Shown here: one piece after another, positions 1 to 5,952 of the stretch
Numbering within the stretch: the stretch's first letter is position 1
Layout of the letters: the number at the start of each line of letters is the position of its first letter
Source of the DNA: Bacteroidota bacterium
GTDB taxonomy: Bacteria; Bacteroidota; Bacteroidia; Chitinophagales; Chitinophagaceae
Length of the DNA stretch: 8,923 bases
Assembly: GCA_023423285.1 (NCBI GenBank)
Contig: JAFAFV010000065.1
Coordinates: 1-8,923 of the forward strand
Reading direction: 5' to 3'
The notes under the pieces: model-generated
Told to the model about the DNA's origin: nothing
Database searches by the model: none
The model's input: the letters and a program-made list of their open reading frames with translations, nothing else
Translations under genes and position numbers: made by a program

Positions 1-1906
1 AAGGTTTGCGGCGAACTTTTTCCGTTAGCTGACCTCCTTCTTCATAACCCACATATCCCGGAGGTGCGCCAATCAACCGGCTTACAGTAAATTTTTCCAT
101 GTACTCACTCATGTCAATACGAATGAGTGCATCTTCTGCATCAAAAAGATATCTTGCCAGTGAGCGGGCCAACTCAGTTTTACCCACACCGGTGGGCCCT
201 AAGAAGATAAAGGTGCCAATCGGCTTTTTTGGGTCTTTCAGCCCCACACGGTTACGCTGAATGGCCTTAACCACTTTACCAATCGCCTCATCCTGGCCTA
301 TTACCATTCCCTTCATGTCATCCGACATCTTGCGGAGTTTTTCTGTTTCAGCTTCCACCATTTTACGAACCGGGATACCGGTCATAATATTGATAACCTC
401 GGCGATTGCTTCTTCATCAATCGGGTAGCGCTTGTGTTTACTTTCTTCTTCCCATGCCAGTTTGGCTCTTTCCAGTTCCTCAGCCAGGCGTTTTTCTGTA
501 TCGCGCAGTGATGCGGCCTCTTCAAACTTCTGGCTTTTTACCACTTTATTTTTTTCGTTCTTAACGTTTTCTATTTTTTCTTCAAGCTCCACAATATTGT
601 CAGGTACATTAATGTTTTTTAAATGCACCCTTGCGCCCACTTCATCCATTACATCAATGGCTTTATCCGGCAGCAGGCGGTCAGTTATATAGCGGTCACT
701 TAGTTTTACACAGGCTTCAATAGCTTCATCTGTATAAGTTACGCTGTGAAAATCCTCGTATTTAGATTTGATATTGTTAAGTATCTGAATGGTTTCATCC
801 ACGCTTGGCGGGTCCACCATTACTTTTTGAAAACGGCGGTCAAGTGCTCCGTCTTTTTCAATATACATACGGTATTCATCAAGAGTAGATGCGCCAATGC
901 ACTGGAGTTCACCACGGGCCAAGGCTGGTTTAAAAATATTGCTGGCATCCAGCGATCCGCTGGCGCCACCGGCACCAACAATGGTGTGCATTTCGTCAAT
1001 AAAGAGGATTACATCGCGGTTCTTTTCGAGTTCATTCATAATGGCCTTCATTCTTTCTTCAAACTGGCCACGGTATTTTGTGCCAGCCACTAGCGATGCA
1101 AGATCAAGTGAGATTACCCGTTTATCAAAAAGCACGCGGCTTACCTTACGCTGTACAATACGCAGCGCCAGACCTTCTACAATAGCTGTTTTACCTACGC
1201 CCGGTTCACCAATCAAAATCGGGTTATTCTTTTTACGCCTGCTTAGAATTTGTGAAACGCGTTCGATCTCTTTTTCGCGGCCTACTATGGGGTCAAGATT
1301 GCCACTCTCTGCCAGTTTGGTCACATCGCGGCCAAAATTGTCAAGTACAGGCGTTTTACTTTTGGTATTGCCTTTAGCTGCCCCTGTGCTGCGAGATTGC
1401 TGGGAGTATTTTCTTTCGTCATCAAAATCTTCATCGCCTTCTTCGCCAAACTCGGCAGAAGGGTCGTTTGACCTGACAGTGCCCATTTCCTGGCGGAAAA
1501 CATCGTAGTCAATATCAAACTGGTTTAATATCTGTGTAGCAATATTTTCCTTGTTCTTTAAGATAGACAGCATCAAGTGTTCTGTTTCTACCAAATTGCT
1601 TTTTAAAGATTTTGCTTCTAAAACAGTAACCCTGATTACTTTTTCTGCCTGCCTAGTAAGAGGAAGGCTGTTGATGTTGGCGATGTTTTTGCCGGTTTTA
1701 TCTTTAATGGCGAGTTCAATTTCTTTTTTTAATTCAAAAATATCTACGTTAAAACCTTTTAAAATTTTAATCGCGGTATTATCACCCTCGCGAATTAAGC
1801 CAAGCAAAAGATGTTCTGTGCCAATAAAATCATTGCCCAGCCGCAGAGCTTCTTCTCTGCTGAATGAGATGATTTCTTTTACCTGAGTTGAAAAATTATT
1901 ATCCAT
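1..1906 (-). CDS. clpC: ClpC-type AAA+ ATPase, Clp protease ATP-binding subunit (3' end cut by window edge)
   Basis: Hsp100 unfoldase that threads proteins into the ClpP peptidase in the cytoplasm. I translated the minus strand from the ATG at 1906-1904; an in-frame TAA lies just upstream at 1927-1925 with no other ATG between, so the start is firm. 635 codons are visible of a family length near 840. In order: two Clp_N repeats (about residues 5-140, with GTEHLL at 29-34 and a second TEHLML); a short very acidic linker (about 145-172); AAA domain 1 with Walker A GEPGVGKT at 233-240 and Walker B FIDE at 302-305; a middle segment with a UVR-like motif (about 455-475), which separates ClpC from ClpA and ClpB; then AAA domain 2 with Walker A GPTGVGKT at 570-577. 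The window ends in EEGGQLTEKVRRKP, before the second Walker B, sensor and ClpP-docking loop. No adaptor or CtsR-like repressor gene is adjacent. Family assignment is very secure. Confidence 0.97.
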   Translation of the reverse strand, partial: MDNNFSTQVKEIISFSREEALRLGNDFIGTEHLLLGLIREGDNTAIKILKGFNVDIFELKKEIELAIKDKTGKNIANINSLPLTRQAEKVIRVTVLEAKSLKSNLVETEHLMLSILKNKENIATQILNQFDIDYDVFRQEMGTVRSNDPSAEFGEEGDEDFDDERKYSQQSRSTGAAKGNTKSKTPVLDNFGRDVTKLAESGNLDPIVGREKEIERVSQILSRRKKNNPILIGEPGVGKTAIVEGLALRIVQRKVSRVLFDKRVISLDLASLVAGTKYRGQFEERMKAIMNELEKNRDVILFIDEMHTIVGAGGASGSLDASNIFKPALARGELQCIGASTLDEYRMYIEKDGALDRRFQKVMVDPPSVDETIQILNNIKSKYEDFHSVTYTDEAIEACVKLSDRYITDRLLPDKAIDVMDEVGARVHLKNINVPDNIVELEEKIENVKNEKNKVVKSQKFEEAASLRDTEKRLAEELERAKLAWEEESKHKRYPIDEEAIAEVINIMTGIPVRKMVEAETEKLRKMSDDMKGMVIGQDEAIGKVVKAIQRNRVGLKDPKKPIGTFIFLGPTGVGKTELARSLARYLFDAEDALIRIDMSEYMEKFTVSRLIGAPPGYVGYEEGGQLTEKVRRKP

Positions 1907-1943
1907 ATTTTGAGATAAAAATGATTATTACAATATTAAGAAA

Positions 1944-1951
1944 TATATTTG
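1944..1951 (+). promoter_or_regulatory. Possible Bacteroidota -7 box for the STAS-rnz-rsmE set
   Basis: TATATTTG matches the Bacteroidota -7 consensus TAnnTTTG exactly and lies 56 nt before the STAS start codon, in the 101-bp divergent gap with clpC. No TTG -33 element is found at the usual 17-20 nt spacing (only TTA at 1925-1927, 16 nt away), and the region is AT-rich, so a chance match is possible. No convincing box was found on the opposite strand for clpC. Confidence 0.3.
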
Positions 1952-2007
1952 GGACGTTGTTTTAAATAGTTTTTGCCTACCATTGTCCTCAATAAATTAG
2001 GTTAATT

Positions 2008-2400
2008 ATGCAGGTCAAAATTGATACCAAAGAAAAATTTCATGTTATTATACCCTTAGAGTCCGAAATATCTGCAACAATGACAGACGGTATGCGCGTA
2101 ACACTGCTTCCTTACCTGAAAAGCAAGGTTAAAAATGTGGTTTTCAATATGGAAAGTATTGCCAATATTGACGATGAGGGAGCTGAACAACTATTGCAGA
2201 TACAACAGGAATTTTACCAGCAAAACGCATCATTTGTTATATGCTGCCTTCAAAAACAAGTTGAACAATTTCTGTCAAATGCAGAACTTTTGGAGTTGTT
2301 TAATGCCACTCCTACAGAAAGCGAGGCATGGGACATAGTGCAAATGGAAGAGATTGAGAGGGAGCTGATGGATGGCGAAGATTGGGAGGAGAGTGAGTAA
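2008..2400 (+). CDS. STAS-domain protein (anti-sigma-factor-antagonist-like), upstream of RNase Z
   Basis: A 130-aa cytoplasmic protein made of a single STAS domain, the fold of SpoIIAA/RsbV anti-anti-sigma factors. The domain spans about residues 3-105: a beta-strand pair, then VVFNMESIANID leading into the helix that in SpoIIAA carries the phosphorylated serine. There the usual D-S-S-G is D-D-E-G (residues 55-58), so no phosphorylatable Ser or Thr is present and an acidic residue sits at the phosphosite. The C-terminal tail (about 106-130) is strongly acidic and contains SEAWDIVQMEEIERELMDGE, which I recall as conserved in Bacteroidota homologues encoded beside rnz. No partner kinase, phosphatase or sigma factor lies in the window. 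Its role is unknown: a constitutive antagonist, a scaffold, or a protein tied to RNase Z are all open. The fold assignment is good, the function is not established. Confidence 0.85.
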   Translation: MQVKIDTKEKFHVIIPLESEISATMTDGMRVTLLPYLKSKVKNVVFNMESIANIDDEGAEQLLQIQQEFYQQNASFVICCLQKQVEQFLSNAELLELFNATPTESEAWDIVQMEEIERELMDGEDWEESE

Positions 2401-2448
2401 AGATCAGGCCACTATAACTTAATGTGGAGTTTTAAAATTTAAATCATT

Positions 2449-2496
2449 ATGCAAATCTCAGCACTCTTCTCCGGGCCGGGGAAGAAAGAGGAATAA
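2449..2496 (+). other. 15-codon mini-ORF in the rnz leader (possible leader peptide)
   Basis: ATG at 2449-2451 opens a frame encoding MQISALFSGPGKKEE and ending in TAA at 2494-2496, nine bases before the rnz ATG. It is in the same frame as rnz, so the TAA is the only stop separating the two. It spans the hairpin at 2465-2485. There is no composition or homology evidence that it is translated, and short frames like this arise readily by chance. Confidence 0.15.
2465..2485 (+). promoter_or_regulatory. Hairpin just ahead of the rnz ribosome-binding region
   Basis: TCTTCTCC (2465-2472) can pair with GGGGAAGA (2478-2485) across a GGGCC loop, giving 8 bp with one U-G wobble. It is much more GC-rich than its surroundings. 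No T-run follows on either strand, so it is not an intrinsic terminator. Its 3' arm runs into AAGAGG, the only purine-rich stretch ahead of the rnz ATG at 2506, so folding could influence ribosome access. The role is inferred; only the pairing is seen. Confidence 0.4.
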
Positions 2497-2505
2497 GATA
2501 CAAAT

Positions 2506-3408
2506 ATGCTTGGTGTAACCATACTTGGAAATAACTCTGCCGTTCCTGCTTTTGACAGACACCCTACCAGCCAGGTAATTACCATGCCTGGCAAAAACTT
2601 TTTGGTGGACTGCGGCGAGGGTACACAAATTCAATTGATAAAATATAAAATCAGGCGCAGCAGGATCTCCCATATTTTTATATCACATCTACATGGCGAT
2701 CATTATTATGGTTTGATTGGCCTGATCAATTCTTTTGCATTGCTGAACCGCCAGCAGGAACTGCACATTGTGGCACCCGCTGCATTAAAAGAAATTATTG
2801 ACCTGCAACTGAAAGTAGCAGATACACAACTCACTTACGATTTACATTTCCATCCAATCACTCAATCCGGTAAGCTGATGATGGTAGATGATATTGAGAT
2901 CAGTTGTTTTAAAACCAGTCATCGTATTGAGTGCTATGGGTTTATTTTCAGGCAAGTTAAAAAACCTCGGCGTATCAATCCGGCTAAAATGCAGGAATAC
3001 AACGTTCCCGTAGGGGAATATACAAGTTTGCAAAGCGGAAACGATTATGTAGATGAGAATGGAGCAGTGGTAAAAAACGAACTGCTTACAGTAGATGCCG
3101 CCCGGGGCCGCGTGTATGCTTTTTGTGCCGATACAAAATATGACGAGTCAATTATTGAACACATACGGGGTGCCGATATGATTTACCATGAAACTACTTA
3201 CCTGGATAATTTTGCTGATCGCGCCACGGAAAGGTTTCACTCCACTACAAAGCAGGCAGGGCGTATAGCCCAAAAGGCATCTGTAAAAAAGCTTTTGATC
3301 GGGCACTTTAGCAGTAAATATGATGTGCTGGATGATTTTCTAACCGAAACAAGGGAAGTGTTTCCTGAAACAGACCTTGCACTCGAAGGGGTTTGTTATT
3401 TGGTTTGA
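2506..3408 (+). CDS. rnz: Ribonuclease Z (tRNA 3'-processing endonuclease)
   Basis: Zinc-dependent metallo-beta-lactamase-fold endonuclease that cuts the 3' trailer from precursor tRNAs. At 300 aa it is close to the E. coli and B. subtilis enzymes. Visible motifs: N-terminal LGNNSAVP and the HPTS segment (residues 7-22); VDCGEGTQ (34-41); the metal-binding HLHGDH (61-66: H61, H63, D65, H66); further ligands H139 (TSHRIECYGF), D209 (FCADTKYD) and H267 (GHFSSKY); HETTY (228-232); and FHSTTKQAG (244-252), typical of the short-form RNase Z. The region between the two catalytic halves (about 150-195) fits the exosite arm used to grip tRNA. All expected ligands are present, so it should be active. 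It is preceded by the STAS gene (105-nt gap with a hairpin and mini-ORF) and followed after 37 nt by rsmE, so cotranscription is likely. Confidence 0.97.
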   Translation: MLGVTILGNNSAVPAFDRHPTSQVITMPGKNFLVDCGEGTQIQLIKYKIRRSRISHIFISHLHGDHYYGLIGLINSFALLNRQQELHIVAPAALKEIIDLQLKVADTQLTYDLHFHPITQSGKLMMVDDIEISCFKTSHRIECYGFIFRQVKKPRRINPAKMQEYNVPVGEYTSLQSGNDYVDENGAVVKNELLTVDAARGRVYAFCADTKYDESIIEHIRGADMIYHETTYLDNFADRATERFHSTTKQAGRIAQKASVKKLLIGHFSSKYDVLDDFLTETREVFPETDLALEGVCYLV

Positions 3409-3445
3409 CCATTTGTGGTTGTAGAGAAATATAAAACTGAAACAA

Positions 3446-4159
3446 TTGCAGCTACCATTTTTTTATATTGATCAATTTGATCCCTCCGAAAAATTGCTTG
3501 TTCTGGATGAAAACAATTCACGTCACATGGTACAGGCTTTGCGCATGCAGCCCGGTAATGAGTTGCACCTTACCGATGGCAACGGCCATTTATTAACTGC
3601 GGAAATTACCGAATCGCATAAAAAACATAGCGCGGTAAAAGTGGTTTCAACAACTTTTACCGAAGCTGCCGGACCGGAGGTAACGCTTGCCATTTCGCTT
3701 CTTAAAAATATCAGCCGCTTTGAATGGTTTTTAGAAAAAACCACGGAAATAGGGGTAAGCAGAATTGTACCTTTGGTTTGCGCCAGAACAGAAAAACAGA
3801 AAGTGCGCCACGACCGGTTGAAAAATATTATGATCAGCGCAATGCTGCAGAGCAGGCAAACCTGGTTGCCCAAATTGCATGAACCTATATCATTTGATGA
3901 GTTTATACAAAACACCGTTTTTCAAACATCAGATCTGAAATATATTGCGCATTGTATTGAGGGTGAAAAACAATCCATAAAAATTGCAGACCGGTCAGCA
4001 ATTATTTTAGTAGGCCCCGAAGGAGATTTTACGCCCGCAGAAATTGATGTGGCGCTGCAAAATCAATATCAGCCTGTAACGCTCGGCAATACCCGGCTGC
4101 GTACCGAAACAGCAGGAATTGTAGCCGCCACATTGTTGAAGGTGAATGGAGGATGCTAA
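3446..4159 (+). CDS. rsmE: 16S rRNA (uracil-1498-N3)-methyltransferase RsmE, TTG start
   Basis: SPOUT-class methyltransferase that uses S-adenosylmethionine to methylate N3 of U1498 in 16S rRNA on the assembled 30S subunit. The 237-aa protein has an N-terminal PUA-like RNA-binding domain (about 1-70, with HMVQALRMQPGNEL at 27-40 matching the family H..VLR...G signature) and a C-terminal SPOUT domain: EKTTEIGV (97-104), LVGPEGDFTPAEI (188-200) and LGNTRLRTETA (213-223), which form the trefoil-knot SAM site. The start is TTG at 3446: the frame is closed upstream by TAG at 3422-3424, no ATG lies between, and the first downstream ATG (residue 28) would remove part of the conserved N-terminal domain. 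It follows rnz by 37 nt. Its stop lies two bases from the stop of the convergent deaminase gene. Identity is secure; the start is inferred. Confidence 0.95.
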   Translation: MQLPFFYIDQFDPSEKLLVLDENNSRHMVQALRMQPGNELHLTDGNGHLLTAEITESHKKHSAVKVVSTTFTEAAGPEVTLAISLLKNISRFEWFLEKTTEIGVSRIVPLVCARTEKQKVRHDRLKNIMISAMLQSRQTWLPKLHEPISFDEFIQNTVFQTSDLKYIAHCIEGEKQSIKIADRSAIILVGPEGDFTPAEIDVALQNQYQPVTLGNTRLRTETAGIVAATLLKVNGGC

Positions 4160-4161
4160 AG

Positions 4162-4659
4162 CTACACATGATTTTGGTCAAATGAAAGTGTAAGTGAATC
4201 AATACCTGGTTTCACCTGCCTGTACACCACACCCGCACTTTCCATCATTTTTTTAGAAGCAATAAAAATGTCCATTTTCGCATATTTGTCAGAAAGATAT
4301 ACCACTTCTTTAATACCCGATTGAATGATGGCCTTTGTGCACTCATTACATGGAAACAATGCCACATAAATTCTGCAGCCGTGCAGGTCGCCAATACCGT
4401 TAAGAATAGCGTTTAGCTCAGCATGTGCCACATACGGATATTTAGTGTCAAGATAATCGCCTTCTTTTCCCCAGGGAAACGAATCATCATCGCAACCAAT
4501 GGGAAAGCCATTGTATCCCACGCCCACAATTTTATTTTGCTGATTCACGATGCAGGCGCCCACCTGCGTGGAAGGATCTTTGCTCCTTTTGCCCGACAAC
4601 AGAGCCACGCCCATAAAATAATCATCCCACGATATGTAATTCTCTCTTTTTGTAACCAT
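4162..4659 (-). CDS. dCMP deaminase, eukaryote-like type
   Basis: Zinc enzyme that deaminates dCMP to dUMP, feeding thymidylate synthesis. The protein is 165 aa from the ATG at 4659-4657. An upstream in-frame ATG at 4689 would add ten residues (MYFYQINFIH) without family likeness, whereas the chosen start begins directly at the conserved KRENYISWDDYFM. Catalytic residues are clear: H79-A-E81 (zinc ligand and proton shuttle) and PCNEC with C104 and C107. GYNGFPIGCDDD (48-59) corresponds to the loop that, in animal and phage T4 enzymes, binds the dCTP/dTTP effectors. From memory, long stretches (RSKDP..QVGACIVN, LDTKYPYV.HAELNAI, YVALFPCNEC, IKEVVYLSDKY) resemble human DCTD far more than the roughly 145-aa ComEB-type enzyme common in Bacteroidota. 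It is convergent with rsmE and divergent from nagA, with a 79-bp gap to nagA. Function is confident; allosteric control is inferred. Confidence 0.95.
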   Translation of the reverse strand: MVTKRENYISWDDYFMGVALLSGKRSKDPSTQVGACIVNQQNKIVGVGYNGFPIGCDDDSFPWGKEGDYLDTKYPYVAHAELNAILNGIGDLHGCRIYVALFPCNECTKAIIQSGIKEVVYLSDKYAKMDIFIASKKMMESAGVVYRQVKPGIDSLTLSFDQNHV

Positions 4660-4723
4660 GTGTATAAAATTTATTTGATAAAAATACAATCTGTTGCAAA
4701 TATTCTTACTACAGCCATTGATC

Positions 4724-4731
4724 TATATTTG
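4724..4731 (+). promoter_or_regulatory. Probable -7 box of nagA
   Basis: TATATTTG is an exact match to TAnnTTTG in the divergent gap between the deaminase gene and nagA. It ends only 7 nt before the nagA ATG at 4739, so a start site at the usual distance would give a leaderless or nearly leaderless mRNA. No clear TTG -33 is present; TTC at 4703-4705 lies 18 nt upstream. The box is seen; its use is inferred. Confidence 0.4.
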
Positions 4732-4738
4732 TAAAACT

Positions 4739-5851
4739 ATGGCAACGGCAATTATCAACGCGCGGATTTTTACGGGGGAGACGGTAGAAAATTTTACCAA
4801 TATAATTATTGAAAACGGTGCCGTATCTGCCCTTACAAACGAATTTCCTGCAGATATACCAGTTATTGACCTGAAAGGTAAAAACATATCACCGGGATTT
4901 ATAGATATTCAAATTAACGGGGGCAGGGAAAAGTATTTTTCACAAACTCCGGATGAGGATACACTTGAAGATATTTACAGTGCGTGCTGTGATTATGCAA
5001 CTCCTTTTATTTTGCCCACACTCATATCATCGCCACTGCCGGTTATTTTAAAAGCCATTGAATCGGTTCGCCGGTTCAAGCAAAAATACCCTGGGGTGCT
5101 GGGCATGCATTTGGAAGGCCCGTTTTTCCATCCTGAAAAACGAGGCGCTCACAATCCCTCTATCATCAGAAAGCCTACGGATGAAGAATTAAGAACGATC
5201 ATCAGTCATGGAAAAGATGTGATAAAAGTGATGACGATTGCGCCGGAACAATTTTCAGAGTCTCAACTGGAGTTATTACTTGAAAGCGGCATCCTGCTTT
5301 CGGCCGGGCATACTACCATGACGTATGACCAGGCGCAGCATTGCTTCCGAAAGGGCATCAGCTTGGTTACTCATCTTTTTAATGCTATGACGCAAATGGG
5401 GCACCGGGAGTGTGGCCTCGTAGGCGCTGTGTTTGATAACAGCGATGTATATGCACCTATTATTTTAGATGGCGGTCATTGCCATTACGCGGCTGCGCGT
5501 ATCGCCTACCGGCAAAAGCAGGATAAATTATTTTTGATTACCGATTCTTCATTTTTAGGCCGTCAAAAAAAGCGCTTCGGTTGGGAAGGGTTTAATATAG
5601 AAATGAATGACGGTTTTTACCGCGATCAGCAAGGCAGTCTTGCTGGTGCAGCTATTTCAATGCCGGAGGCAGTAAAAAATGCGGTTAAGCATTTAGGCGT
5701 AACACTACAAGATGCGGTTGAAATGGCTACCAGCCGCGTGGCGCTCGCCATTGGTATGCAGGATAAAATTGGTTACATAAAGCCCGGATATCTTGCAAAG
5801 TTTGCGGTTTTTAATCATGATTTTTCTCAGGTTCAAAATCTGATGCTATAA
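4739..5851 (+). CDS. nagA: N-acetylglucosamine-6-phosphate deacetylase NagA
   Basis: Amidohydrolase-superfamily enzyme that removes acetate from GlcNAc-6-phosphate in amino-sugar and cell-wall salvage. I place the start at the ATG at 4739-4741 (MATAIINARIF), giving 370 aa; the frame opens further upstream at 4694 but the extra 15 residues look unlike the family and overlap the putative promoter. Motifs: SPGFIDIQINGG (51-62), where the usual HxH is Q58-x-N60 as in the E. coli enzyme, pointing to a single-metal site; LEGPF with metal ligand E126; GAHNP (136-140) for substrate; SAGHTT with H191; THLFNAM with H212; DGGHCHY with H247; and the catalytic acid D269 in LITDS. The set matches E. coli E131, H195, H216, H251 and D273. 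No nagB, transporter or regulator is adjacent, so it is probably transcribed alone. Confidence 0.95.
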   Translation: MATAIINARIFTGETVENFTNIIIENGAVSALTNEFPADIPVIDLKGKNISPGFIDIQINGGREKYFSQTPDEDTLEDIYSACCDYATPFILPTLISSPLPVILKAIESVRRFKQKYPGVLGMHLEGPFFHPEKRGAHNPSIIRKPTDEELRTIISHGKDVIKVMTIAPEQFSESQLELLLESGILLSAGHTTMTYDQAQHCFRKGISLVTHLFNAMTQMGHRECGLVGAVFDNSDVYAPIILDGGHCHYAAARIAYRQKQDKLFLITDSSFLGRQKKRFGWEGFNIEMNDGFYRDQQGSLAGAAISMPEAVKNAVKHLGVTLQDAVEMATSRVALAIGMQDKIGYIKPGYLAKFAVFNHDFSQVQNLML

Positions 5852-5931
5852 CCTGCACAGGATTCATTAGCAATGTGTAGTAAGTTTCGAAATGGGAGAA
5901 ATGCAATTATCCCAGAACTGCGTTTAACCTC

Positions 5932-5939
5932 TATCTTTA
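5932..5939 (+). promoter_or_regulatory. Possible -7 box of the FAD oxidoreductase gene
   Basis: TATCTTTA differs from TAnnTTTG only in the last base and ends 13 nt before the ATG at 5953. No good -33 element is visible. The nagA stop to this start is a 101-bp gap, long enough for a separate promoter. Weak evidence in AT-rich DNA. Confidence 0.25.
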
Positions 5940-5952
5940 TTTAAAATATTTT

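Noticed and set aside
432..1886. Several plus-strand open frames (432-692, 746-1093, 897-1508, 1551-1886) opposite clpC
   Set aside because: They are antisense shadows of the intact ClpC frame; their translations are Ser/Leu-rich with no domain likeness.
3523..3915. 130-aa minus-strand open frame inside rsmE
   Set aside because: It overlaps a secure RsmE coding region and shows no recognisable motifs.
4660..4689. Upstream start for the dCMP deaminase at 4689
   Set aside because: The extra ten residues lack family likeness, and the internal ATG at 4659 begins right at the conserved region.
4694..4738. Upstream start for NagA at 4694
   Set aside because: It would add 15 residues across the putative promoter; the ATG at 4739 gives the normal family N terminus.
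5892..5914. TGGGA / TCCCA inverted repeat after nagA as a terminator
   Set aside because: Only 5 bp with a 12-nt loop and no following T-run; too weak to call.
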